NCBI GenBank assembly: GCA_038040485.1
Contig: JBBPIE010000005.1
Location: forward strand, 124,001-188,000
Direction of reading: 5' to 3'
DNA from: Onstottus_B arcticum
Lineage (GTDB): Bacteria; Acidobacteriota; Blastocatellia; UBA7656
Length of the DNA: 64,000 nucleotides
The notes under the pieces are model-generated. The model saw only the letters and a program-made list of their open reading frames with translations. It did no database searches and was not told where the DNA came from. A program made the translations under genes and the position numbers. Positions 50,628 to 60,366 of the stretch are shown piece after piece. Numbering within the stretch: the first letter of the stretch is position 1; each line of letters starts with the position of its first letter.

Positions 50628-53600
50628 ATGTTTAAAGCCCTCCTGAATTTCGTGGCCGAAGTATTCAGCGCACTCTTCCTGCCGGGCCGGCCGTTTCCCG
50701 TTGCACGGCAAACGCAGCGGAGGAGTTTCTCGGCTGATGTGCTTCGGGCAGATGACTTGCTCGTCCTGCGTCTCGACTTCTACAACCTTCGTCTTCAAAC
50801 AGGACCGAGCGGAAAGCAGGTCGCGCCGGACGGAGTCGGCGATTCATTCATCGTTGTGCACTTCCCGCCGCAGCACGTTGCCGAGCGGGCCTTCAAGGAG
50901 AACGGTTCCAGCGATCCGCTGTTACCACCGCCAGTCTCGGCGCGCCTTGCTGGGCAAACCAGGCTGGTGTTCTACCTGAATCCGGCGCTGCTGCCGCTCG
51001 ACTTCTCGCTCGAGAAGATCCTGTCGGCACTCTCTCAATCCGCACCGCTGGTCAGCGACAGGATCACGCAGCCGCCCGGGACGCCGCCGGTCGGCTGGCC
51101 CGCTCAGTTTGGCGGGGATCGCTCGCAATTCTCGGCGATCGAGGCGCCGTGGCGTCTGATTCTCTCACCGCACCCGGACGGGCGCTGGGCTCATTCCCCG
51201 CAGTCGGTGACGGACGGAGCGAAAACCGAACTGTGGCACACGCGACTCGGAGTTCGGCCAGCGAGCGGACCCGGTGTGGACGAGAAATCCGTGACGAATC
51301 GCACGGCGCGCGCGGTGTTTTCGCCAGACCAAATGGCCTCGGGCCATCCATCGGAGATCGACCATTCGCCATTTCGGAATTCGCTTCGGCGGTACGACCG
51401 GCATAACATTGTTCGCGCGACGGCGGAGAGAACGCTTGCGGGAAACGCGCCGGTCGCCGTGGAGCGGCTGATGCTCACGTCGCTGGGGAGCTGGCTGCAG
51501 GTGCATGGCGAGTGGGACCTGGAAGGGATCAATCTCGTTGAATGGCGGCATCGTGCCACAATGGGCCGCGATCAGTTCGTGAAGGTAGTCGAGAAGGGCT
51601 TCCTGTTTCCTCTCGGTCACCGGGCCGTGCAGATCAGAATCACGGAGCGGAAACTCGCGATGGGCACGAGCCAGGGGGATCTCGAAGGGAAACCCGTCGC
51701 TTATCTTCGCCAACAGCTTTTCGTCGTGGTTCGAGAACCAGTGAAGAGATTCGCGCATCGTGCGTTTCCCTTCCGCGTCATCGAGTTCAAGACCCTGAGA
51801 ACTCCAAATCTAGTCGACCCAACACTGGCCGAGTCGATCCAGTTGGTCGAATCACCGCCGCCACCCCCGCCGGACCCGCCCAGCACGATTACGGCTTTCT
51901 GGCCGCGCTATGAGGAGGAGGGCGGGGCAACAAAAGACGTGTGGTTCCTGCTTGAAGGCACTGATTGGGATGGCAAAATCATTAGCTTCGCCGCGCCGCA
52001 GCTTTTCGTTCCCGCGTCGGCTGATCCGGGAGCGGACATCGCAAAACTTGTGGCTGCCTACAACGGCGGGCCGAGCCCGTTCCCGCTTCTTCCAGACTCG
52101 CACGAGCGCCGTAACCTTCAAACCGGCGGCCAGAAGATCGCCTTCGCTCCTTCGATAAAACCGGGCGACACCTCGCTGGAAACCGACATACTGATTCTTG
52201 CGGCACTCAACGCCACCGGCCAGCCACACTTTCTCCCGGCGATGCGAGGGGCGAGGGTAGACATCCCGGCAGTGCGGCAGATTTCGGGCCAATCTGGCCT
52301 GTCGCTCATCCGCTTCGATGACGGTTACCTGCGCGCTCCAAGTTCCGAGTTTGGCAACGCGGGCGAGGTCTTCGCCCGGATCGACGCGCCGACCGGTGTC
52401 AAGTTCCCTGTGGAAAAAACCGGCGGTCTCGTCGCGCCGGATTTAACGCCGCAGGGAATCTCCCGCAATTTCGGCCCGGCAGGTGATGTCACAAAATTCG
52501 CGAGCGGGAAATTCGATCCGGGCGCGATTTTCTCAGGCATCAAGATACTCGGCGGCCTTCCGCTGGATAAAATCTTCAAGCTCATTCCGTTCAACTGGCC
52601 GTCGCAGGCCGCCGAGACCGTTCCCGGGCTGACTACGGTCCGTATCGGGGATGTGATCCAGACGCGCTACGCCTGGAAGGCCAGCCGCGACCAGCTCCAG
52701 GGGCAACCCATCTTTGAGCCGCAACCCGGCGCCAAATTCGAGCTGGAGAGCGTCATCGACACTCCGCTCGATGGAACGCCACCGCGATTTCACGTCAAGG
52801 GCGTGCTGGAGAAATTCGAGATCGTACTGCCGCCCGGTGCGGACGCGCTGATCGGCGCGAGATTCGACAATGTTTCTTTCGGGGCAGGGACGAATGAAAA
52901 GGTCGATGTCTCGGTGAAGTTCGATGACATCGTTTTCAAGGGCCCGCTCACTTTCATAAACGAGATCCGTAAGTATATCCCGCTCGACGGCTTCGTCGAT
53001 CCGCCGTATATCGACGTCAATGCGGAGGGCATCAGCGCCGGGTTCACACTCGGCATTCCGACAATCGGCGTCGGTATTTTCGTCCTGCAGGACATCAGTC
53101 TCAGCGCTGGATTCCACTTGCCGTTCCTCGGCGGAGCGGCGGGGTTGAGGTTCGCGTTCTGCGAGCGGGATCACCCATTTCTGCTGACGGTCTCGGCGTT
53201 GGGCGGAGGCGGATTTTTCGGGCTCGATCTCGATACGGAAAAGGTGACGAACGTCGAAGCATCGCTCGAATTCGGCGCGGCCGTCGCGATCAACCTCGGC
53301 GTCGCTTCCGGCAAGGCCTCAATCACCGCGGGTGTTTATTACCAGAAATCGGGAGCCGGTTTCCAAATCACCGCTTTCTTCCGCGCCGCGGGATCACTCA
53401 GCGTGCTCGGCCTCATCACTGTGTCAATCGAGCTGTATGTCGGCCTGAGTTTCCAGTCGGACAAGGCCAAGCCGCACGGCGGCAAGCTCTACGGCACAGC
53501 TTCGGTGAGGGTGAAAATCAAGATCGTCTTCTTCAGCATATCGGTGAGCGTCAGCATCGAGCGCGAGTTCGCGGGCAGCGACCCGACCTTCAGCGCGATG

Positions 53601-53654
53601 CTCACCTCGGGCGATTGGGGCGAATACTGCAACGCGTTCGCGCCTGAACTCTAA
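50628..53654 (+). CDS. Giant cluster protein 1 (1008 aa), DUF6603-like beta-rich
   Basis: No firm family is assigned. The N-terminus (MFKALLNFVAEVFSALFLPG) is an amphipathic or membrane-seeking helix. Residues 25-400 are mixed alpha/beta with a WRHRATMGRDQFVKVV segment. A polyproline linker (about 409-419) separates this from a C-terminal half of regularly alternating beta strands with VGIFVLQDISLSAGF, GVASGKASITAGVYY and VKIKIVFFSISVSV, ending with a short YCNAFA segment. That beta-repeat style recalls DUF6603-type proteins. No signal peptide is evident. It is 13 bases upstream of the second giant gene, and GGAG precedes the ATG. Confidence 0.6.
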   Translation: MFKALLNFVAEVFSALFLPGRPFPVARQTQRRSFSADVLRADDLLVLRLDFYNLRLQTGPSGKQVAPDGVGDSFIVVHFPPQHVAERAFKENGSSDPLLPPPVSARLAGQTRLVFYLNPALLPLDFSLEKILSALSQSAPLVSDRITQPPGTPPVGWPAQFGGDRSQFSAIEAPWRLILSPHPDGRWAHSPQSVTDGAKTELWHTRLGVRPASGPGVDEKSVTNRTARAVFSPDQMASGHPSEIDHSPFRNSLRRYDRHNIVRATAERTLAGNAPVAVERLMLTSLGSWLQVHGEWDLEGINLVEWRHRATMGRDQFVKVVEKGFLFPLGHRAVQIRITERKLAMGTSQGDLEGKPVAYLRQQLFVVVREPVKRFAHRAFPFRVIEFKTLRTPNLVDPTLAESIQLVESPPPPPPDPPSTITAFWPRYEEEGGATKDVWFLLEGTDWDGKIISFAAPQLFVPASADPGADIAKLVAAYNGGPSPFPLLPDSHERRNLQTGGQKIAFAPSIKPGDTSLETDILILAALNATGQPHFLPAMRGARVDIPAVRQISGQSGLSLIRFDDGYLRAPSSEFGNAGEVFARIDAPTGVKFPVEKTGGLVAPDLTPQGISRNFGPAGDVTKFASGKFDPGAIFSGIKILGGLPLDKIFKLIPFNWPSQAAETVPGLTTVRIGDVIQTRYAWKASRDQLQGQPIFEPQPGAKFELESVIDTPLDGTPPRFHVKGVLEKFEIVLPPGADALIGARFDNVSFGAGTNEKVDVSVKFDDIVFKGPLTFINEIRKYIPLDGFVDPPYIDVNAEGISAGFTLGIPTIGVGIFVLQDISLSAGFHLPFLGGAAGLRFAFCERDHPFLLTVSALGGGGFFGLDLDTEKVTNVEASLEFGAAVAINLGVASGKASITAGVYYQKSGAGFQITAFFRAAGSLSVLGLITVSIELYVGLSFQSDKAKPHGGKLYGTASVRVKIKIVFFSISVSVSIEREFAGSDPTFSAMLTSGDWGEYCNAFAPEL

Positions 53655-53667
53655 AGAGACTTCACAC

Positions 53668-56600
53668 ATGGAAAAGCAGACGCTCACGTTCACTGCCTTG
53701 CCGAATGGATTCGCTTTAGCCGGCGAAGCACGCCTCTCGGTATTCGTAGCGCCGCGCCTGTGGTCGGATACGCCGGGGGCGGGAAACATCACACTGGATA
53801 AGTACCCGGATTTGCTGGAATGGCCCTTGCGGGTATCCGGGCTGACCTGGGAAGCGAGCATTGACGGCGGACCCCCTTTGCCGCTGACTTTGGACAACAA
53901 TCAACTGAAACCGGCGTTATGGGAAGCGCTTTTCCGCGACACAACCCAGGTGAAACCATTTCGCTTCGAAGATTATCGCGGCACGCCGATCGAAGTTTTT
54001 CCGACCTGGGCAATCCACGATACGATTGCCGGTGTCTATGGCCGAGCTTCTTCAGCGCACAGTTACGGCGAGGGTCGCGAGCGGCCCGGCCTTGACGTGT
54101 TGGCGGTGGATGTCGATCTGAGCGCGATTGCTCGCCCCTCTTTTCCAGAGCCGGAGCCAGAATGGAATCCACAGGAAACTGCGCCGATACCGTTTCCGGA
54201 CGCTCCGCCAGTAACGGAAAAACCCGAGCCTCAGCCAGAGCCAACGCCAACGCCTCCGGCCCAAGGTTGCGGTTGCGGCTGCCTCGCTTGGCCGTTTGCG
54301 TTGCTGAAGAAACTCCTCGGCCTATCTCCAGGCGGAGGCGTGGACGCCGGTGCGCCGGTGTCACCCGAACCGCCGTCGTCGAAGCCCGCGCCGACGCCCT
54401 CTTTCAAAACAGATGTCACTCCCCCGGGACCGTCGCCCGCTCCCACGCCGGGGAAAACTTTTCTCCCGCCGCCGCTGACGCCCGCACAGCAGAAGACGCG
54501 CGCCGCTTTCGATTCGCTCGACGCTTTTCTAAAACCTTTCAGCGGCTTTGAACCTAACCTGCCGGATGCGGCGGACCTGGCGGAAAAGTGGGACTTTCAT
54601 CAGGCGGTTTCCTCGTTAGGCGATTCTCCCGTGATCCTGCGCCGCCTGGGACTAGTGGTCGATCTTCTGCTTCCGGCGGGGACTCCGCTCCCGGCGACGG
54701 GTACGATCAGCATCTCGGCTGCCGGAGTCGCGTGGCAGCCAGGAACGACCGTTGTCACGCCGCGCACACATTTCGTTTCCACTGCGACGCTTTTCACTGC
54801 CGAGCCGCGCCCGGCTCAGCCGGAGATTGCGAACGGATTCCTGAGAGTCGATGATACGGCCCGCTTCCGTGTGATCCAGAATGACGTGCCCGGGGATGCG
54901 GCGAAGCTGCGCAACGCGGCGACTCACTTCCTTCGGTTTGCGTTGCTCGCGGACCGGCCCGGAAATCTGCCCGGTGAGGGTGGACTGCCCGCCCTGCGCA
55001 CCGCTGGCATCTCGCTCGTACGACATGAAATCGTAGCGGAACTGGGCACTCAGTTTCTCCGCTCCTGCGCACTCAATCGCTTCCTCGCCGCCCAAGATCT
55101 GTCGCCGGTGCCACCACCGGTCGCCGATACGGGACCGCCGCCCGCGCCCTCCGACGAACTCTTTGCCGAAGACCTGGTGCGGGGCTACCGGATCGACGTC
55201 TTCGATAAGAAAACCGCGACCTGGCGTTCGCTCTGCGAGCGGACTGGCGAATACCATTTCCTGGAAGCCGTGGGCGGAGCGGTGACAGAAACGGCCGCTG
55301 ACGAGGGCTTCGTGCAGTTCGCCTCAACCGAGCCTGGCGACCCGGCGGCGCCCAAGAGCATCCGCACCGGTGAAACGCTGTTCACCTGGAACGGGTGGAG
55401 CCTTGCCGCTCCCCGCCCCGGCAAGGCGATCATGCCGGATGACAGCCACGCCGATCCGCCGAACGCAGCGGTCACGCCCTTCAAGATTGAAGCCGCATTC
55501 AAAGCAGCAATCGGCAGCCTCCCGCGATTACGGTTTGGACGCCAGTACCGGCTTCGCGCGCGCGTGGCGGACCTTGCAGGAAACAGCGTGACGAAGCCGG
55601 GTGAGACTGCGTTCGACATTGAAGTGCCCGAGACCACGCCCGAGTTCACTGCTGTCCGCTACGAGCCACTCGCTCCGCCGATCCTCATGCTGCAAGCGGC
55701 CCCGGTCGAGGGCGAATCGGTTGAACGGCTTGTCATTCGCACGCCAGCAATCGGCGGCCTTGGAGCCGAGACCGCACGACACATCGCTCCCCCGAAAACA
55801 TCCCAACTGATGGCCGAGCTCCACGGAAAATTCGACATTGAGAACTTCGACGGTTTACCGGCCGGCTACGCCCTGGCCTCCCGCGAGTCGAACAGCGTGA
55901 AAGATGCAGCGAAGCAAACTAAACCCGCAATCAACGGTCTTCCGGGAGTAGTGCCGGCGGTGCCCGTCGAGAGCGATCCCTGGTTCCTGTCCGATCCGCT
56001 TGTGACCGTCACGTATTTGCCGGACCCGCAGGCTCGCGGGGTGGCGCTTACGGGCCTGCCGGGCGAGTTGGCTCCTGAAACGCCACGGACCATTGTGTTC
56101 GGGAACAAGTGGCCGGATCTGAAGGCATTCCGGATTGAGCTGAAACCCCCAGTCGGGGCCATGGCGGGTGTGCCCACTATGGTAGGTGACACGCTAACGG
56201 TCGAGCTCGCACCGGCGCAGCGCGCGATAGTTCGCATCAATAGTTTGCTCGACGCCGCCGAACTCGAGAGCCGGGGTGTTTGGAAATGGACGGACGATCT
56301 GGCTCCCGCAAATATCCTGGACGTTAAAACCTCCGTGATCGAGGGGCGACATTGGGCGCACCTGCCGTGGCGCGACATCACCCTGATCCATGCCGTGCAG
56401 AAGCCGCTTAAAGCTCCGGATATCGCCGCCCTCGATGTGGATCCGCAAAGAAAACTCGGAGAAACTTTCGCGATCTTGAAGGGCGACATTGTGGTGGATG
56501 CGCCAAGTACTGCCCGAGTGCAGTTGCTTGCGAAATGGACCGATCCCATAGACGACCCGCCCGGCCCACCAACTTCACAAACGCAGGAGGCCCACGTCTG

Positions 56601-57783
56601 CGAAATCGAGGTTCCGGAAGGGATAAGTCCTGTCGGGGTGAAAGACAGCGGAACGAAACTTCAACCCAACCACGAATTTCACGACACGAAGTATCACCAC
56701 GTCGATTACAAGCCGGTCGGCGTGACGCGCTTCCGCGAGTATTTCCCGGCGACGACAAACACGCCAGCCGCTACGACCGAGCGGGGCGTAGACTTCCCGA
56801 TGGACGTGTTGAATACTGCCCGTCCCGCCTCGCCGAAGTTTCTCTATGCGCTTCCACTTTTCGAATGGGACACGCCTCCAGGAACACCAGGAATCACCAC
56901 GCGCAAGCGAACTGGCGGCGGACTCCGCATTTACCTGGACCGGCCATGGTTCTCGTCGGGTGACGGCGAGTTGCTGGGCGTAGTCTTTCAGCCGGGCGTG
57001 AACTTTCTCGATCTTGACGATACGCTGAAGCCGTTCGTGACCCAATGGGGCGCCGATTCGGTCTGGGACGCCGGTCCCACATCCGCCCACGCGGAAGACG
57101 CGCATTTCAAGAACGGGCCACAGGCTAAGAGCGGACTGACGCTGGAAGAAAATCCGGCGACGGTCTCGGTGGCTGGTTACACGGTGAACTTTGATCCCGT
57201 CCGGGGGCTTCGGTTCGCGGATATCCGGATTGATACGGCGGCCGCGTATTGGCCGTTCGTGCGACTCGCGCTCGCCAGGTTCCAGCCGAATTCAATCGAT
57301 GGCGCGCACCTTTCGCGAGTATTTCGGGCGGACTTTATCCAGCTCCCCCCCCAGCGAGACGCAAACATTGTGGTCGGCGCAGCGGCTATTCACCTGAAGG
57401 TCGAAGGTCCTGTTTATCTCGGATCGGAGTTAATCGGGACAATTGGTAGAAGTCTCCCGTTTCTCGGCGGATCGCCTGGTAGCAATGGCCTGAGCGAAAT
57501 CGAAGCCGTAATTGAGCGTCGCGATCCGCCGGATGATCCAGCGAACGAATTGTCGTGGAAACCGATCGAAGCGACGCGGGCAGTGTTTTTCCAAAATCTC
57601 GCGACACCCGGCAAGTGGGAAGGCGACGTTACGCTAACGGTGCCGCTGTCGCCCGGACTGTTCCGGCTAACATTAAAGGAACTTGAATGGTTCCGCACCG
57701 ACGACGCCGATTCAACGGACCCGCCAAGCGAGCAGATTCGAGTCGCCAGACGCGTGGTCTACGCTGACGTTTTCGCGCTCTAA
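53668..57783 (+). CDS. Giant cluster protein 2 (1371 aa) with CGCGC anchor-like linker
   Basis: No recognised family. Residues 1-160 form a beta-rich domain. A long Pro/Glu/Thr-rich linker (about 160-275) is interrupted by Cys201, Cys203 and Cys205 (QGCGCGCL) followed at once by a hydrophobic, basic helix (AWPFALLKKLLGL), resembling an acylated or membrane-inserting anchor. The remaining about 1100 residues are several beta-sandwich-like regions with PGTPLPATGTISIS and RVADLAGNSV (about 635), ending VARRVVYADVFAL. No signal peptide is seen. It probably works with giant protein 1 and the peroxidase; function is unknown. Confidence 0.55.
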   Translation: MEKQTLTFTALPNGFALAGEARLSVFVAPRLWSDTPGAGNITLDKYPDLLEWPLRVSGLTWEASIDGGPPLPLTLDNNQLKPALWEALFRDTTQVKPFRFEDYRGTPIEVFPTWAIHDTIAGVYGRASSAHSYGEGRERPGLDVLAVDVDLSAIARPSFPEPEPEWNPQETAPIPFPDAPPVTEKPEPQPEPTPTPPAQGCGCGCLAWPFALLKKLLGLSPGGGVDAGAPVSPEPPSSKPAPTPSFKTDVTPPGPSPAPTPGKTFLPPPLTPAQQKTRAAFDSLDAFLKPFSGFEPNLPDAADLAEKWDFHQAVSSLGDSPVILRRLGLVVDLLLPAGTPLPATGTISISAAGVAWQPGTTVVTPRTHFVSTATLFTAEPRPAQPEIANGFLRVDDTARFRVIQNDVPGDAAKLRNAATHFLRFALLADRPGNLPGEGGLPALRTAGISLVRHEIVAELGTQFLRSCALNRFLAAQDLSPVPPPVADTGPPPAPSDELFAEDLVRGYRIDVFDKKTATWRSLCERTGEYHFLEAVGGAVTETAADEGFVQFASTEPGDPAAPKSIRTGETLFTWNGWSLAAPRPGKAIMPDDSHADPPNAAVTPFKIEAAFKAAIGSLPRLRFGRQYRLRARVADLAGNSVTKPGETAFDIEVPETTPEFTAVRYEPLAPPILMLQAAPVEGESVERLVIRTPAIGGLGAETARHIAPPKTSQLMAELHGKFDIENFDGLPAGYALASRESNSVKDAAKQTKPAINGLPGVVPAVPVESDPWFLSDPLVTVTYLPDPQARGVALTGLPGELAPETPRTIVFGNKWPDLKAFRIELKPPVGAMAGVPTMVGDTLTVELAPAQRAIVRINSLLDAAELESRGVWKWTDDLAPANILDVKTSVIEGRHWAHLPWRDITLIHAVQKPLKAPDIAALDVDPQRKLGETFAILKGDIVVDAPSTARVQLLAKWTDPIDDPPGPPTSQTQEAHVCEIEVPEGISPVGVKDSGTKLQPNHEFHDTKYHHVDYKPVGVTRFREYFPATTNTPAATTERGVDFPMDVLNTARPASPKFLYALPLFEWDTPPGTPGITTRKRTGGGLRIYLDRPWFSSGDGELLGVVFQPGVNFLDLDDTLKPFVTQWGADSVWDAGPTSAHAEDAHFKNGPQAKSGLTLEENPATVSVAGYTVNFDPVRGLRFADIRIDTAAAYWPFVRLALARFQPNSIDGAHLSRVFRADFIQLPPQRDANIVVGAAAIHLKVEGPVYLGSELIGTIGRSLPFLGGSPGSNGLSEIEAVIERRDPPDDPANELSWKPIEATRAVFFQNLATPGKWEGDVTLTVPLSPGLFRLTLKELEWFRTDDADSTDPPSEQIRVARRVVYADVFAL

Positions 57784-58016
57784 GCAACTCGGTACGACGT
57801 TCTGTGCACGGCGCATCTCGAGTGCAAGGTAATGGCGGTTGGTGGCTCAGCCTTTGCCGGGAGCGCTCGATCCACCATAGTGACGAGCTTATCCAGACCT
57901 CTACCTGTGTCAGCAACGGGATCGGCAACACGAAATGACTGTCCCCTCTTCCAATCCACTCCATTTCATTTCCGCTTGTCAGCGGTTCGCACGTTCGCTA
58001 GTCTAAAGACAACAAG

Positions 58017-59204
58017 ATGAAGATAGTCGTAATCGGATACGGCAGGGTTGGTTCACGTGCAGTTGCAGCGCTGATTGAACGTGGCCACGAAATCTCCCTG
58101 GTAGACAAAGAAGCGAGCAGGCTGGGGCGGGCTTCCCGGCTTGAAGGCGTCGAGCTGATTCAAGGCAACGGCATCGATGTTGACGTCCAACGCGAGGCAG
58201 GCGTCGGCGAGGCCGACATACTGCTCGCGCTGACTTTTGACGACAACGTCAACCTGATGGCAGCCCAGGTTGCTCGCACCCATTTCCACATCCCTCGCGC
58301 GATCGCCCGCGTCTACGAGCCGACCCATGCGGAAGCCACGCAGGAAGACCCGCAGTTGATCGTAGTATGCCCAACCCTGGTTGCGGCAGAGCTGATAGTC
58401 GAACAAGTAGACATTGCAGCCAAGCTGCCCTTCGGGGAACGGATCCCGGTCGAGCCGCTCCCGGTCGAACCCCGCCCGCGCTATGACACGACCGAGGAAA
58501 CCCGCTATATCCTCGTTGCCGGTGGCGGCAAGGTTGGCGTGAACCTCGCGCGAGAACTCTACGACAACGGCCACGAAGTCGCCATGATCGAACGAGACAG
58601 CGCAAGGGCAACCGCCTTATCCAGCAAGCTGGACTGCCCGGTGTTTGTCGGCGACAGCTCGACACACGACGTGCTGGAAAAGGCAGGCGCCGGCCGCGCG
58701 CGCGTGTTTGTCGCTGCGACCGGAAGCGATCAGGACAACTTGATCGCGTGCCAGGTCGCCAAGAAAGTGTTCGGGGTTCCCAAGACCATCGCGCGCGCTT
58801 CCAATCCGAAAAACGAGGCAGTAATGGCGCGCCTGGGGATTGACTCCACGGTCAGCTCCACGGCGATCATCCAGCAAGTCATCGAGCGCGAGCTGCCAAC
58901 TGTCCGCATCAAGACTCTGCTCAGTCTTCAGTCGGGCGCGTTTCAGATACTCGAATATCCGGTTGACACAACTTCCCCGGCTATAGGGCGTACTGTGCGC
59001 GAAATCAATCTCCCGCATGAAAGCAATCTGATTGCGATACTCCGTGGCAAGTCAACCGTCGTACCGCGCGGAGACACCACGCTAAACGACGGTGATGTTG
59101 TGATAGCGCTTGTTAACGTGGAGCAAGAGGGCGAGCTTCGAACCGCGCTGCTCGGCGGGGAAGTGCTTGCACGTTCTACTGCGCGTCTGCCGGACCATAC
59201 ATGA
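58017..59204 (+). CDS. trkA: TrkA-type K+ uptake regulatory protein
   Basis: The 395-residue protein has two NAD-binding RCK-N (TrkA-N) domains: MKIVVIGYGRVGSRAVAALI (about 1-20) and YILVAGGGKVGVNLARELY (about 162-180), the second continuing VFVGDSSTHDVLEKAGA. One C-terminal RCK-C domain follows (about 300-390; FQILEYPVDTTSPAIG). It gates a Trk/Ktr potassium channel in response to nucleotides; the channel gene (trkH) is not in the window. Its 3' end overlaps the convergent FHA-GGDEF gene by 29 bases. Confidence 0.88.
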   Translation: MKIVVIGYGRVGSRAVAALIERGHEISLVDKEASRLGRASRLEGVELIQGNGIDVDVQREAGVGEADILLALTFDDNVNLMAAQVARTHFHIPRAIARVYEPTHAEATQEDPQLIVVCPTLVAAELIVEQVDIAAKLPFGERIPVEPLPVEPRPRYDTTEETRYILVAGGGKVGVNLARELYDNGHEVAMIERDSARATALSSKLDCPVFVGDSSTHDVLEKAGAGRARVFVAATGSDQDNLIACQVAKKVFGVPKTIARASNPKNEAVMARLGIDSTVSSTAIIQQVIERELPTVRIKTLLSLQSGAFQILEYPVDTTSPAIGRTVREINLPHESNLIAILRGKSTVVPRGDTTLNDGDVVIALVNVEQEGELRTALLGGEVLARSTARLPDHT

Positions 59205-60156
59205 TGGCCGACACGTCGAGCGGGCGAAATGAATCCGGCTTATCGATTGAAGGATCGTAGATGCAGGTTTGGTTTCTTCCGCTAAGCTTGGCGCGAAACA
59301 GTGCCTGATCGGCTTTCTGCACAATATCCAGAGCTGTTCGGCCGTCCTCCGGATACGAAGCAACGCCCATGCTGATGGTGATGTACATCGTCTGGCTCAA
59401 GTCGCTGGTCGAGGCCTGAAAAGGGTGCGCTTCGACGGTCGTTCTGATCTTTTCGGCGATCTCGAAACCCAGTTCCCTGGGCCCTGTGACATAGGCCAGA
59501 TACTCTTCGCCGCCGTAGCGCGCCGCGAGGTCAGCGCTTCCAACCACGTCGCGAATGATATGGCCAACGTCGCGGATCGTATGGCTGCCTATCAGATGGC
59601 CGCGGCCGTCGTTTACCTTTTTGAAGAAGTCGAGGTCCATCATTATCACGGCGATTGTCCGAGTCGGCGCGCTTCGAGCGATCTCGCGGTCGAGATCCGC
59701 GAACAAGCTGCGGCGCGATCGCAACCCGGTCAGCTCGTCGCGCTGCGTCATTTGATGAAGCCGCTCCTGAAACTCCGCTTCGAACTCGTCCAGCATCGCA
59801 AACTTCATCATGTGGTTCCCGACCTTGATCCTGTCGCCATCCTGTAGAAGCTGCTGGGACGTGACCTTGGCCCCGTTCAAAAACGTTCCGTTGGTTGATT
59901 CAAGATCAGTGACGTAGTACTCGGAGCATTCGCCCTCCAGATCCAGGCGCCTGATCTCCGCGTGCGCGCGAGACGCAATGTCATCTCTGAGCACGAGGTC
60001 GGCAGCCGATCCCCGGCCGATGACAAACTGTTCTTTTTCCAACTGTGCAGTCAGGCCGATCGATTGACCTTGGAGGACTACCAGGACAGGACGTTTTGAA
60101 GTCGGAGGCGATATCTCGCGGAGATCAAGTTTAACCGTGCGTTCAGCGTCATTCAC
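59176..60156 (-). CDS. FHA-GGDEF protein (putative diguanylate cyclase)
   Basis: The N-terminal FHA domain (about 25-120; FVIGRGSAADLVLRDDIASR and LESTNGTFLNG) binds phosphothreonine peptides. The C-terminal GGDEF domain (about 140-310) starts DELTGLRSRRSLFADLD; its active-site loop is RYGGEEY at 215-219 instead of GGDEF/GGEEF, and the usual RxxD inhibitory site upstream is not preserved (GSAD). It would make cyclic di-GMP under control of a Ser/Thr kinase pathway. It overlaps trkA convergently. The Tyr at the last loop position could lower activity. Confidence 0.85.
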   Translation of the reverse strand: MNDAERTVKLDLREISPPTSKRPVLVVLQGQSIGLTAQLEKEQFVIGRGSAADLVLRDDIASRAHAEIRRLDLEGECSEYYVTDLESTNGTFLNGAKVTSQQLLQDGDRIKVGNHMMKFAMLDEFEAEFQERLHQMTQRDELTGLRSRRSLFADLDREIARSAPTRTIAVIMMDLDFFKKVNDGRGHLIGSHTIRDVGHIIRDVVGSADLAARYGGEEYLAYVTGPRELGFEIAEKIRTTVEAHPFQASTSDLSQTMYITISMGVASYPEDGRTALDIVQKADQALFRAKLSGRNQTCIYDPSIDKPDSFRPLDVSAIMYGPADAQ

Positions 60157-60366
60157 AGCGTTCCACCTTCAGCGCGCGTTATCTTATCAGCAACGATTGA
60201 TGGAGCGCAAACCACGGCTCGGTGAGGTTTAGCCGAATTGCGACAACGAGCTGCCAACCTTCTCCGAGCGTGCGCTCGGGAGTTCGAATCGGGGCACTAT
60301 CCCACTTCCCACCATTCGCGAGATTCGTGTTATTCGTGGATGCCCACCCGCAAGCCTCGATGCGGA

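Noticed and set aside
53789..54364. Minus-strand frame inside giant gene 2
   Set aside because: It is the complement of Pro-rich coding sequence, without start signals or family features.
60270..60310. tRNA-like GTTCGAATC string
   Set aside because: It matches only a T-loop by chance; no cloverleaf or anticodon stem could be drawn around it. The similar string at 36030 lies inside oppA.
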